Assembly: GCA_030037895.1 (NCBI GenBank)
Contig: JASHPW010000074.1
Span: 1 to 34,378, forward strand
Reading direction: 5' to 3'
Length of the DNA: 34,378 nt
DNA from: Xanthobacteraceae bacterium
GTDB lineage: Bacteria; Pseudomonadota; Alphaproteobacteria; Rhizobiales; Xanthobacteraceae
Both the position numbers and the translations under genes were made by a program. Shown piece by piece: positions 22,573 to 30,740 of the stretch. The stretch's first letter is position 1, and the number at the start of each line of letters is the position of its first letter. The notes under the pieces are model-generated. The model had not been told where the DNA came from. It made no database searches and saw only the letters and a list, made by a program, of their open reading frames with translations.

Positions 22573-23196
22573 ATGCGCGTCCTCCTCATCGGCTTCGGCC
22601 CGTTCCCCGGCGCGCCGCATAACCCGAGCGCGGCTCTGGCGGCGGCGCTCGCCCGCAGACGGCGGCCGGCCTTTGCCGACATCGTCAGGGCAACGCACAT
22701 ATTGGCCACGACCTACGCCGCCGTCGATCATGACCTGCCGAGGCTCTTTGCCGGGGCGCCGGATATCGTTGTGATGTTCGGCCTTGCCGGGCGCAGGCGC
22801 GAGCTGTGCATCGAGACCCGGGCGCGCAACGCCGTCTCGGTTCTGTTCCCCGATGCGCGCGGATGTCGCCCGCCGCGCAGTATCATCGCGCTTGGCGGGC
22901 CGTCGGCGCAGAAAACTCGCGCGCCGGCCGCTTCCCTCCTTGGCGCGGCGCGCTCGAGCGGCGTGCCGGCGCGGACGTCGCGCGAGGCCGGCCGTTATCT
23001 GTGCAACTACGCCTATTGGCGCGCATTGGAGCGCACGCGCGCCGGCCGACCGCTGGTCCAGTTCATTCATGTTCCGCCGATCCCAATCACGCCGCGGCCG
23101 ATTCACCGGCGAAGGCGCCGTTCGCCCTCGCTTGCGCAGCTCATGAGCGCCGCCGAACGGCTGCTCATTGCACTCATCGCCGCGAGCCGCCGTTAA
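22573..23196 (+). CDS. Pyroglutamyl-peptidase I-like cysteine peptidase (C15 family)
   Basis: 207 residues. Starts MRVLLIGFGPFPGAPHNPSA as in pyrrolidone carboxyl peptidases. The catalytic triad is complete: Glu81 (RRRELCIETRARN), Cys144 (SREAGRYLCNYAYW) and His166 (QFIHVPPI). The middle part (about 95-130) is diverged and Arg/Pro-rich, so removal of N-terminal pyroglutamate is likely but not certain. ATG 22573 lies 5 bp behind the meaB stop. The pairing with meaB has no obvious metabolic reason. Confidence 0.88.
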   Translation: MRVLLIGFGPFPGAPHNPSAALAAALARRRRPAFADIVRATHILATTYAAVDHDLPRLFAGAPDIVVMFGLAGRRRELCIETRARNAVSVLFPDARGCRPPRSIIALGGPSAQKTRAPAASLLGAARSSGVPARTSREAGRYLCNYAYWRALERTRAGRPLVQFIHVPPIPITPRPIHRRRRRSPSLAQLMSAAERLLIALIAASRR

Positions 23197-23290
23197 CCTT
23201 GCCGGTGAAATCGGCCTCCGTGCCGGACCGGGGCGGTCTGGTGGCACGAGGCTTGATGCGCCTATGTCGCGGTTTGCAAGGAGTGCGCCG

Positions 23291-24685
23291 ATGAACATCA
23301 ATCGCCGCCGTCTGTTCGCCGCCCTCGCCGGCGCCAGTGCCGCCGGTGCGGCCTCGGCCGCCGCGGCGAAACCCGCGGTCGCGGCGGAATCCGGGCCGGC
23401 AGGTCACGCCATCGCGCCGCGATCGAAGATCGATGCCGCCGCGTTCGGCGTGCGCCCGAATGCCGCCGAGGATCAGTCGCAGACGTTGCAGCGCGCGATC
23501 GAGCGCGCGGCCGCCGCCGGCGCCGTGCTGCAACTGGCGCCGGGCGCCTATCGTGCCGGTTCGCTGCGATTGCCGCCCTCCGCAGCCATCGCCGGCAGAG
23601 CGGGGGCGACGCGCATCGTCATGTCGGGCGGACCGTCCATGATGTCGGCCACCGGCAGCGATCGCATCAGCCTCAGCGGCCTCGTCTTCGACGGCAACAA
23701 CGTGCCGCTCCCGGCGCGGCGCGGCCTCGTGCATGTCGCGCAAGGACGCGCGCTGCGGATCGCCGATTGCGAGATCGTCAATGCCGGCGGCAACGGCATC
23801 ACGCTCGAGGCGATCGAGGGCGAGGTGACGGACAACACGATCAGTGCCGTCGCCGACGCCGCCATTTTCTCGCTCGACGCGCGCGGCCTGCGCATCGCCG
23901 GCAACACCGTGCACGGCGCCGGCAACGGCGGCATCCTCATCTGGCGCAGCGCGCCGGGCGACGACGGCACGCTCGTCGTCGACAACCGCATCGACGGCGT
24001 CGCCAACAAGGCCGGCGGCTCCGGCGAGTACGGCAACGCCGTCAATGTGTTCCGCGCCGACAACGTCATCGTGCGCGGCAATCGCATCCGCGACATCGCG
24101 TTCTCGGCCGTGCGCGGCAACACGGCGTCCAATTTGCAGATCGCTGGCAACACCTGCACCGGGATCGGCGAGGTTGCGCTCTATGCCGAGTTCGGCTTCG
24201 CAGGCGCGGTGATCGCGAGCAACATCGTCGATGGCGCGGCGATCGGCGTATCGGTCACCAACTTCAACCAAGGCGGCCGGCTCGCCGTCGTGCAGGGCAA
24301 CCTGATCCGCAATCTCCTCGGCCGGCGCCCGCCCGGCACCGATCCGAACGACAGCGCCGGCATCGGCATCGGCGTCGAGGCCGACACGGTCGTGACCGGC
24401 AATGTCGTGGAAAACGCGCCGAATATCGGCATCGCCGCCGGCTGGGGACCCTATCTGCGCGACGTCGCCGTCAGTTCGAACGTGATCCGCGGCGCCGATT
24501 TCGGCATCGCGGTTTCCGTCGCGCCGGGCGCCGGCGCCGCCGTGATTGCCGACAATCTCATCGCCAATGTCCGCCGCGGCGGCATTGTCGGCATGGAGCG
24601 GAAGGAGGCGGTCACCGGCGATCTCAGCAAGGAGGGCGCCGGCCGCTACGCGCAATTGTCGATCGGCGGCAACCACGTGCGCTGA
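23291..24685 (+). CDS. Tat-exported right-handed beta-helix repeat protein (TIGR03808 family)
   Basis: 464 residues. Twin-arginine signal (NRRRLFAALAGASAAGAA, residues 3-20) and Ala-rich cleavage region. The mature part begins with a pectate-lyase-like motif (IDAAAFGVRPNAAEDQSQTL) and continues with many short parallel-beta-helix rungs of the form xGNxI / xVxxNxI (ISGNTVHGAG-like; VVDNRIDGVA, VIVRGNRIRDI, VVTGNVVENA). It fits the twin-arginine repeat family I recall as TIGR03808, restricted to rhizobia-like bacteria. A polysaccharide-related function is possible but unproven. ATG 23291 has AAGGAG 7 bases upstream; ATG 23264 is an alternative. Confidence 0.88.
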   Translation: MNINRRRLFAALAGASAAGAASAAAAKPAVAAESGPAGHAIAPRSKIDAAAFGVRPNAAEDQSQTLQRAIERAAAAGAVLQLAPGAYRAGSLRLPPSAAIAGRAGATRIVMSGGPSMMSATGSDRISLSGLVFDGNNVPLPARRGLVHVAQGRALRIADCEIVNAGGNGITLEAIEGEVTDNTISAVADAAIFSLDARGLRIAGNTVHGAGNGGILIWRSAPGDDGTLVVDNRIDGVANKAGGSGEYGNAVNVFRADNVIVRGNRIRDIAFSAVRGNTASNLQIAGNTCTGIGEVALYAEFGFAGAVIASNIVDGAAIGVSVTNFNQGGRLAVVQGNLIRNLLGRRPPGTDPNDSAGIGIGVEADTVVTGNVVENAPNIGIAAGWGPYLRDVAVSSNVIRGADFGIAVSVAPGAGAAVIADNLIANVRRGGIVGMERKEAVTGDLSKEGAGRYAQLSIGGNHVR

Positions 24686-24699
24686 AAGTTGGGGCGGCG

Positions 24700-24924
24700 T
24701 CAGGCCGGCGTGCCGTCCTCCGGTCGCGAAAGGCCGGCGATTCTCGCCCACTCGTCGCGGCCGCGGACGGCCTCACGCAACACCTCGTTGAGTTCCGCCG
24801 GCGTGTAATAGTGTCGCCAGCGGCCGCTGTCGCGGAGGTCGATGACGTGCGCCGTGCGACGTTCCGCCAGTGCGAGCCATTCGCGCGCGACGCTGTCGTA
24901 CCGGCCGGGTTGCCGTGCAGCCAT
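24700..24924 (-). CDS. Small conserved protein next to the beta-helix protein (TIGR03809-like)
   Basis: 74 residues, soluble: REWLALAERRTAHVIDLRDS, then GRWRHYYTPAELNEVLREAV. I recall this as the small family numbered next to TIGR03808 and found beside it; the convergent placement 14 bp from that gene agrees. Function unknown. ATG 24924 (MAARQPGRYDS) is chosen because upstream residues look non-coding; its ribosome binding site is weak. Confidence 0.78.
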   Translation of the reverse strand: MAARQPGRYDSVAREWLALAERRTAHVIDLRDSGRWRHYYTPAELNEVLREAVRGRDEWARIAGLSRPEDGTPA

Positions 24925-25052
24925 GAAGTGGCCAGAAACCCCCGTCGAATCGGGGCTCACAATGTTCACTTGCAAACATTTGCGCGGCAACAAAAATGCG
25001 GAGGCAAATGCACACGTCCCTGTGCACGGTTCGGATCGCGGCTGCCGTTCTC

Positions 25053-25061
25053 TGTGGATAA
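25053..25061 (-). promoter_or_regulatory. Perfect DnaA box
   Basis: TTATCCACA on the minus strand (25061-25053) is an exact DnaA consensus site, in a 160-base intergenic gap that is AT-richer than the surroundings. No second perfect box and no origin-type genes are seen, so it is at most a DnaA-controlled or titration site, or chance. Confidence 0.4.
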
Positions 25062-25083
25062 CTTCGTGCAAAACTGAAACGAT

Positions 25084-26052
25084 CTAAAGTCGCACGCGCA
25101 AGGCGGCGGCGATCTCGCCGACGATGCCGCGCCGGAAGACCAGAACGCAGGCGACGAAGACGGCGCCCTGAATCACCAGCACCCATTGGCCGAACGACGC
25201 CAGATAGTTTTGCATGGCGACGACGAGGAACGCGCCGACAACGGGTCCGAACACCGTGCCGAGGCCGCCGATGAGCGTCATCAGCATGACGTCGCCCGAC
25301 ATCGTCCAATGCACGTCGGTGAGCGATGCGAGCTGAAAGACCAGCGCATTCAGCGATCCGGCGAGCCCCGACAGCGTTGCCGAGAGCACGAAGGCGAACA
25401 GCTTGTAGCGCTCGGTCTTGTAGCCGAGCGAGATCGTGCGCTGCTCGTTCTCGCGGATCGCCTTGAGAACTTCGCCGAACGGCGAATTGATGATCCGGTA
25501 GATCAGCAGGAAGCCGGCCAACACGACGACCAGGACGAAGACGTACATCGTGGTTTTGTCCGCGAGATCGAAAAATCCGAACAATCGGCCGCGCGGCACG
25601 CCCTGGATGCCGTCCTCGCCGCCGGTGAATTTCGCCCGCAACGCGAAGAAATACATCATCTGCGCCAAGGCGAGGGTGATCATGGCGAAGTAGATGCCCT
25701 GGCGGCGAATGGCGAGCCCGCCGGCAACGATTCCGAGCACGGCGGCGGTCGCCGTGCCGACGATGATCGCCAGCTCCGGCGGCAAGGCCCACGCTTTGGC
25801 GGCATAGGCGGTCAAATAGCTCGCCCAGCCGAAAAACAGAGCATGGCCGAACGAGAGCAGACCCACATAGCCGATCAAAAGATTGAAGGCGCAGGCGAAC
25901 AACGCAAAGCACAGCGCCTTCATGAGAAAGACCGGATAGACCACGAACGGCGCCGCGGCGAGCAGTGCGACCATGACGGCGAAGGCCGCGCCCACGCTTC
26001 TGCCGGCGTTTCGGCGGCGCACCAACACCGGCTCATCGAGGACGCGTTCCAT
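25084..26052 (-). CDS. livM: Branched-chain amino acid-type ABC transporter permease LivM
   Basis: 322-residue inner-membrane permease of the hydrophobic amino acid (HAAT/LIV) ABC family. Diagnostic regions: CAFNLLIGYVGLLSFGHALF, GIYFAMITLALAQMMYF, the coupling-helix segment SPFGEVLKAIRENEQRTISL and the GGLGTVFGPVVGAFLV motif. Start ATG 26052 overlaps the livH stop by one base (TGATG), so translation is coupled. Last gene of a five-gene minus-strand transporter cluster. Confidence 0.95.
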   Translation of the reverse strand: MERVLDEPVLVRRRNAGRSVGAAFAVMVALLAAAPFVVYPVFLMKALCFALFACAFNLLIGYVGLLSFGHALFFGWASYLTAYAAKAWALPPELAIIVGTATAAVLGIVAGGLAIRRQGIYFAMITLALAQMMYFFALRAKFTGGEDGIQGVPRGRLFGFFDLADKTTMYVFVLVVVLAGFLLIYRIINSPFGEVLKAIRENEQRTISLGYKTERYKLFAFVLSATLSGLAGSLNALVFQLASLTDVHWTMSGDVMLMTLIGGLGTVFGPVVGAFLVVAMQNYLASFGQWVLVIQGAVFVACVLVFRRGIVGEIAAALRVRL

Positions 26053-26939
26053 CACCCGGTCCGTCCAAAGAGACCGGCCGGCCGAACGAGCAGGACGATG
26101 GCCATGATGACGAAGATCACCGTGTTCGACGCTTCCGGAAAAAACACCTTGGTCAATCCCTCGACGACGCCAAGCGCAAAGCCGGTGACGATCGCTCCCA
26201 TGATCGAGCCCATCCCGCCGATCACCACGACCGCGAACACCACGATGATGAGGTCGGAGCCCATCTGCGGCGAGACGTTGTAGATCGGCGCCGCCATGAC
26301 GCCGGCGAGCGCCGCCAGCGCCACGCCGAAACCGTAGGTCAGCGTCACCATGCGCGGCACGTTGATGCCGAAGGCGCGGACCAACACCGGATTTTCCGTG
26401 GCGGCGCGCAGATACGAGCCGAGCCGCGTACGCTCGATGCCGTACCAGGTCGCAAGACACACCGCGAGCGAAAGCACGATCACCCAGGCGCGATAGTTGG
26501 GCAGAAACATGAAGCCGAGATTGCGGCCGCCTTCCAGCGATTCCGGCACCTGATAGGGCAGCCCGGAAGAGCCATACACGTTGCGGAACAAGCCTTCGAT
26601 GACCAGCGCCAGCCCAAAGGTGAGCATGAGCCCGTAGAGCGGGTCGAGCTTGCGCAGACGCCGGAGGAACAGCCGTTCGATCACCACGCCGGTCGCGCCG
26701 ATCAGGAGCGGCGCGATGACCAGCGCCGGCCAATAGCCGATGCCGGCATGCTGCAGCAGCAGATAGGCGGCGAACGCGCCCATCATGTACTGCGCGCCGT
26801 GGGTGAAATTGATGACGTTGAGCATGCCGAAGATGACGGCGAGCCCGAGGCTCAACAGCGCGTAGAACGAGCCGTTGATCAGGCCGAGCAGCAATTGCCC
26901 GAACAGCGCCTGCGAAGGGATGCCGAAGATTTCAAACAT
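26052..26939 (-). CDS. livH: Branched-chain amino acid-type ABC transporter permease LivH
   Basis: 295-residue permease, partner of LivM. Characteristic segments: LLLGLINGSFYALLSLGLAV, FGMLNVINFTHGAQYMMGA, the coupling region YLRAATENPVLVRAFGINV, and VVIGGMGSIMGAIVTGFALG. Overlaps livM by one base. The gap of 164 bases to the binding-protein gene upstream contains two REP-like repeats, which may tune permease expression relative to the abundant binding protein. Confidence 0.95.
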   Translation of the reverse strand: MFEIFGIPSQALFGQLLLGLINGSFYALLSLGLAVIFGMLNVINFTHGAQYMMGAFAAYLLLQHAGIGYWPALVIAPLLIGATGVVIERLFLRRLRKLDPLYGLMLTFGLALVIEGLFRNVYGSSGLPYQVPESLEGGRNLGFMFLPNYRAWVIVLSLAVCLATWYGIERTRLGSYLRAATENPVLVRAFGINVPRMVTLTYGFGVALAALAGVMAAPIYNVSPQMGSDLIIVVFAVVVIGGMGSIMGAIVTGFALGVVEGLTKVFFPEASNTVIFVIMAIVLLVRPAGLFGRTG

Positions 26940-26975
26940 ATCTTGGCCGGCCCCGCTCTCTCCCAGTCCATCGAC

Positions 26976-27092
26976 TCGTCATTGCCGGGCTCGGCCCGGC
27001 AATCCACGCCGACACGCGGTTGGCTATAAGCCTGTCGGCTCATTTTGCCGCGCGTCAGCGTGGAGCAGCGGGTCAAGCCCGGCGGCGACGAT
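26976..27092. repeat. Pair of REP-like palindromes between the binding-protein gene and livH
   Basis: First unit: ATTGCCGGG (26981-26989) and CCCGGCAAT (26995-27003), perfect 9-bp arms preceded by CGTC. Second unit around 27068-27092 (GGGTCAAGCCCGGCGGCGACG) is the other half of the same rhizobial element, reading as the typical 'VKPGGDD' peptide. The pair spans about 115 bases, like a BIME in enterobacteria. Confidence 0.72.
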
Positions 27093-27103
27093 CAAAGTTG
27101 CAT

Positions 27104-28312
27104 CTACCCGCCGACCAGCGGGCAGCCGCCGTCCTTGAGCGGCCGGAACGCTTCGTCCGCCGGAATGGTGGCGCGCAGCTTGAAATCGTCGCCCGGATAT
27201 TTCGATTCTTCGGGCTTCTTCACCTCGAACAAATAGGCGTTGTGGATTTTGCGCCCGTCGGCGCGGACGACGCCCTTGCCGAACAGCGGATCGTCGGTCG
27301 GTATCTCCTTCATCTTGGCCACGACCGCCCTGCCGTCCTCGGCGCTCTTGAGCGCGGCGACCGCCTTCAGATAGTGGATGACCGACGAATAGACGCCGGC
27401 CTGCACCATGGTCGGGAATTTGCCGGGCAGCGAAACCTGCCAGCGCTTGGTGAAGGCGCGGTTGGCGTCGGTCATGTCCCAATACCAGGTGCTGGTCAGA
27501 ACCAGACCCTGCGCGGTGTTGAGGCCGAGCGCATTGACATCGCTGATGAACACCAGCAGGCCGGCGAAGTGCTGCCCGCCCTTGGTGATGCCGAATTCGG
27601 CGCCCTGCTTGATCGCGTTGATGGTGTCGCCGCCGGCATTGGCGAGCCCGATGATCTTCGCCTTCGACGCCTGCGCCTGCAGCAGGAACGAGGAGAAGTC
27701 GCTGGTGTTGATCGGATGCAGCGCGTGGCCCAGCACCTTGCCGCCGTTCGCCTTGACCACCGCCGCGGTGTCGCGTTCGAGCGCGTGGCCGAAGGCGTAG
27801 TCGGAGGTCAGAAAGAACCAGGTGTCGCCGCCGGTTTTCACCACCGCCTTGCCGGTGCCGTTGGCCAGCATCCAGGTGTCGTAGGTCCAGTGGATGGTGT
27901 TGGGCGAGCATTTCGGCCCGGTCAGGTCGGAACTCGCGGCGCCGGAGACGAGAAACGCCTTGTTCTTCTCCCGCGCGACCTCGCTCACCGCCAGCGCGAC
28001 GCTGGAGGTGGGCACGTCGACGATGACGTCGACATGGTCGACGTCGAACCATTGCCGGGCGATGCTCGCGCCGATGTCGGGCTTGTTCTGGTGATCGGCG
28101 CTGACCACCTCGACCTTCATGCCGTGGGCGGCGGGATTGAAATCCTCGACCGCCAGCTTGGCGGCGGCGACCGAGCCGGGCCCACCGATATCCGCATAGA
28201 GGCTCGACATGTCGGTGAGCACGCCGATCTTGACGACGTTGTCCTGAGCCTGCGCCGTCGCCGTGCCAAAAAGCGCGGCGACCGCGAAAGCCAATGTGGC
28301 CGCGAATTTCAT
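27104..28312 (-). CDS. LIV-type ABC transporter substrate-binding protein
   Basis: 402-residue periplasmic binding protein, type I fold (Peripla_BP_6). Signal peptide MKFAATLAFAVAALFGTATA, then the mature start DNVVKIGVLTDMSSLYADIG, followed by a GPGSVAAAKLAVEDF helix and a first-lobe motif DVIVDVPTSSVALAVSEVA. In style it fits the branch annotated for aromatic acids, urea or unknown substrates rather than classical leucine binding, so the ligand is open. ATG 28312 has GGAGG upstream; a longer frame to 28387 is not needed. Lies 71 bp behind livF. Confidence 0.93.
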   Translation of the reverse strand: MKFAATLAFAVAALFGTATAQAQDNVVKIGVLTDMSSLYADIGGPGSVAAAKLAVEDFNPAAHGMKVEVVSADHQNKPDIGASIARQWFDVDHVDVIVDVPTSSVALAVSEVAREKNKAFLVSGAASSDLTGPKCSPNTIHWTYDTWMLANGTGKAVVKTGGDTWFFLTSDYAFGHALERDTAAVVKANGGKVLGHALHPINTSDFSSFLLQAQASKAKIIGLANAGGDTINAIKQGAEFGITKGGQHFAGLLVFISDVNALGLNTAQGLVLTSTWYWDMTDANRAFTKRWQVSLPGKFPTMVQAGVYSSVIHYLKAVAALKSAEDGRAVVAKMKEIPTDDPLFGKGVVRADGRKIHNAYLFEVKKPEESKYPGDDFKLRATIPADEAFRPLKDGGCPLVGG

Positions 28313-28383
28313 TGCCAACCTCCCTGTCTGCGGGGCCGAGTCCCGGCGCAAGCCGAGCAAAAGCCCCCTTCTTCTCCTTGGTA

Positions 28384-29094
28384 TCAAACTCCGAGATAGT
28401 CGTGCAGCTTTTCCGTACTGGCCTTGAGGTCTGCGGCCGCGAAGTGGTCGATGATGCGGCCATGTTCCATGACGTAGTAACGGTCGGCAAGTGCGGCCGC
28501 GAATTGAAAATTCTGCTCGACCAGCAGGATGGTGAAGCCCTGCGCCTTGAGCGCGCCGATCGTGCGCCCGATCTGCTCGACGATGACGGGAGCGAGGCCC
28601 TCGGTCGGCTCGTCGAGCAGAAGCAGCCGCGCCCCGGTGCGCAGGATGCGGCCGATCGCCAGCATCTGCTGCTCGCCGCCGGAGAGCTTGGTGCCTTGGC
28701 TGTTGAGCCGTTCGCGCAGATTGGGGAACAATGCGAAAATGCGGTCGAGATCGAGCCCGCCGGGGCGCACCTGGCGCGGCAGCAGCAGGTTCTCCTTGAC
28801 GTCGAGACTGGAGAAGATGCCGCGCTCTTCGGGGCAGAAGGCGATGCCCGAGCGGGCGATCGCGTCGGAGGACAGCCGGATCAGTTCCTTGCCTTCGAAG
28901 CGCACCGAGCCGGTGCGGCTCTCGATGATGCCCATGACGGCCTTGAGCGTCGTCGTCTTGCCGACGCCGTTGCGTCCAAGGAGCGTGACCACCTCGCCCG
29001 TCCGCACATCGAGGGTGACGCCGTGCAGGACGTGCGATTCGCCGTACCAGGCCTCGAGCTCTTTCACGGCGAGAAGGGCGGGCGCCTCAGGCAT
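28384..29094 (-). CDS. livF: LIV-type ABC transporter ATP-binding protein LivF
   Basis: 236-residue ATPase. Walker A GRNGVGKTT, signature LSGGEQQML, Walker B LLLLDEPTEGL and the H-loop-equivalent VEQN are all present; the short helical domain with FCPEERGIFSSLDVKENLLL is LivF-specific. Its start ATG 29094 overlaps the end of livG by 8 bases, so the two ATPases are co-translated. Confidence 0.96.
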   Translation of the reverse strand: MPEAPALLAVKELEAWYGESHVLHGVTLDVRTGEVVTLLGRNGVGKTTTLKAVMGIIESRTGSVRFEGKELIRLSSDAIARSGIAFCPEERGIFSSLDVKENLLLPRQVRPGGLDLDRIFALFPNLRERLNSQGTKLSGGEQQMLAIGRILRTGARLLLLDEPTEGLAPVIVEQIGRTIGALKAQGFTILLVEQNFQFAAALADRYYVMEHGRIIDHFAAADLKASTEKLHDYLGV

Positions 29095-29860
29095 GGCCGG
29101 TCCCGAGATAAGCTTCGCGCACCGCCGGATCGGCCGCCACCGTCTTGTAGTCGCCCTCGGCCAGCACCTGGCCGCGGGTAAGCACCGTGATGCGGTCGCA
29201 AAGATCGGCGACGACGCTGAGATTGTGCTCGACCATGAGCACCGTGCGGTCGGCGGCGACCGACTTGATCAGCGCGCTGATGCGCGCGATGTCCTCGCGC
29301 CCCATGCCCGCGGTCGGCTCGTCGAGCAGCAGGAGTTCCGGATCGAGCGCCAGCGTCGTCGCGATTTCGAGTGCGCGCTTGCGGCCATAAGGCAGCTCGG
29401 CCGCCGGCGCGTCGGCATGGGACGCAAGACCGACATCGGCGATGAGCGCGAGCGCCCGCCCGTCGAGCGCGCGCAGCGCGCGTTTCGAGCGCCAGAAGTC
29501 GAACGAATTGCCGCGCCGGCGTTGCAGCGCGATGCGCACGTTCTCGAGCACGGTGAGATGCGGAAACACGGCCGAGATCTGGAACGAGCGCCCGATCCCA
29601 AGCTGCGCAACGTCCGCCGGCTTGAGCGCGGTGATGTCACGTCCCTCGTACACGATGCGGCCGCGGGTGGGCTGGAGGAACCTGGTGAGCAGGTTGAAGC
29701 ACGTGGTCTTGCCGGCGCCGTTCGGCCCGATCAAGGCGTGAATGGCGCCGCGCTCGATGCGCAAATTCACGCTGCGCACCGCGACAAAGCCGGCGAACTC
29801 CTTGGTCAGGTCTTCAGTCTCAAGGATCGGGCCTGTGCGCACGACGTGCTCCCCGGGCAT
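29087..29860 (-). CDS. livG: LIV-type ABC transporter ATP-binding protein LivG
   Basis: 257-residue ATPase. Walker A GPNGAGKTT, the family-typical IGRSFQISAVFPHLTVLENV (Q-loop), the altered signature LPYGRKRALEIA usual for LivG, Walker B LLLLDEPTAGM and VEHN. ATG 29860 (MPGEHVVRTGP) chosen; the frame stays open to 29929. First gene of the transporter cluster; its promoter should lie between 29861 and the divergent vapB at 30043. Confidence 0.95.
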   Translation of the reverse strand: MPGEHVVRTGPILETEDLTKEFAGFVAVRSVNLRIERGAIHALIGPNGAGKTTCFNLLTRFLQPTRGRIVYEGRDITALKPADVAQLGIGRSFQISAVFPHLTVLENVRIALQRRRGNSFDFWRSKRALRALDGRALALIADVGLASHADAPAAELPYGRKRALEIATTLALDPELLLLDEPTAGMGREDIARISALIKSVAADRTVLMVEHNLSVVADLCDRITVLTRGQVLAEGDYKTVAADPAVREAYLGTGHA

Positions 29861-30017
29861 TCTCGACGGCTGCGAAGCGGGCGTAAAGAGCGGGCGATTG
29901 ACGCATGCTCCGACTTTCGCCGCAGGCAAGCATCGCCGCGACCGCCGCGCGCGCGGCGGCGCCGCGGCAACGGCGCCGTTCGCCCGGCGTCGGCGGCGGA
30001 TCGATGTTGCCGTACAT

Positions 30018-30044
30018 CCATATCCATGATATGGCTTTCCATAT
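30018..30044. promoter_or_regulatory. CCATAT operator half-sites before vapB
   Basis: CCATAT (30018-30023) and ATATGG (30029-30034) form a perfect inverted repeat around CCATG. A third CCATAT (30039-30044) runs into the ATG at 30043. Such spacing suits a ribbon-helix-helix antitoxin repressing its own operon. Confidence 0.55.
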
Positions 30045-30270
30045 GAAGACCACGCTGAACATCGACGCCACCGTCATGGCCGAGCTGAAACGCGAGGCTG
30101 CGCGGCAGGGCCGCACCATGTCCGAACTGGTGGAGACGGCGCTGCGGCTGCTGTTGCGCTCGCAAAAGAAGCGGAAAACGCTGCCCGCTTTGCCGACGTT
30201 CGATGGCGGTGAGCCCCTCGTCGACATCGCCGATCGAAACGCCTTGTATGACGCCATGGAAGGCCGATAG
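30043..30270 (+). CDS. Ribbon-helix-helix antitoxin (VapB-like)
   Basis: 75 residues. N-terminal ribbon-helix-helix: MKTTLNIDATVMAELKREAA, then RQGRTMSELVETALRLLL. The C-terminal tail (LPALPTFDGGEPLVDIADRN, then ALYDAMEG) is the toxin-binding part typical for antitoxins paired with PIN toxins. The stop TAG overlaps the toxin GTG by one base. ATG 30043 chosen for the RHH start; upstream in-frame Met codons lie in the operator region. Divergent from livG. Confidence 0.9.
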   Translation: MKTTLNIDATVMAELKREAARQGRTMSELVETALRLLLRSQKKRKTLPALPTFDGGEPLVDIADRNALYDAMEGR

Positions 30271-30707
30271 TGCTGGCCGTCGACACCAATGTGCTGGTGT
30301 ATGCGGCCAACTCAACGACACAATTTCATGCGCCTTGCCGTGACTGGCTTGACCGGCAACGGCGACGACCTGATGCATGGTATCTCACGTGGTCGATCGT
30401 TTACGAGTTTTTGCGCGTGTCGACCCATCCACAAATCCTGCCGCGGCCGTGGACGACGTCGGTTGCTTGGGGTTTTGTCGCCGGATTGCTTGCTTCCCCA
30501 GGCCTTGGCATCCTCGTTCCCACTGAACGCCACGCCGACGTCGCCGGCGAGGTGATCGCCGAGTTGCCGCATCTTGCCGGCAACATCCTCCATGACGCGC
30601 ACACGGCGATCCTCATGCGCGAGCACGGCATCAGGCAAATCTGCACGCGGGACACCGATTTTCACCGTTTCCCGTTTCTCGAAGTGATCGATCCGCTGCG
30701 CGCGTAG
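30270..30707 (+). CDS. PIN-domain toxin (VapC-like)
   Basis: 145-residue PIN ribonuclease, TTHB/VapC style. Acidic active-site residues: Asp5 (LAVDTNVLVYAAN), Glu46 (SIVYEFLRV), Asp109 (NILHDAHTAILM) and Asp128 (ICTRDTDFHRF). GTG 30270 start overlaps the antitoxin stop by one base. Converges with the CoA-transferase subunit B gene 33 bp away. It differs from the toxin at 5809-6222, so the window has two independent PIN modules. Confidence 0.92.
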   Translation: MLAVDTNVLVYAANSTTQFHAPCRDWLDRQRRRPDAWYLTWSIVYEFLRVSTHPQILPRPWTTSVAWGFVAGLLASPGLGILVPTERHADVAGEVIAELPHLAGNILHDAHTAILMREHGIRQICTRDTDFHRFPFLEVIDPLRA

Positions 30708-30740
30708 AACGCCCGCCGGCCCGCTTTTCCCGGACGCGCT

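Noticed and set aside
23174-24751. 525-codon minus-strand frame opposite the beta-helix gene
   Set aside because: Mirror image of a repetitive GC-rich gene; Asp/Ala/Gly/Arg-rich with no domain.
25053-25061. Replication origin
   Set aside because: Only one DnaA box, no AT-rich unwinding region and no origin-linked genes.
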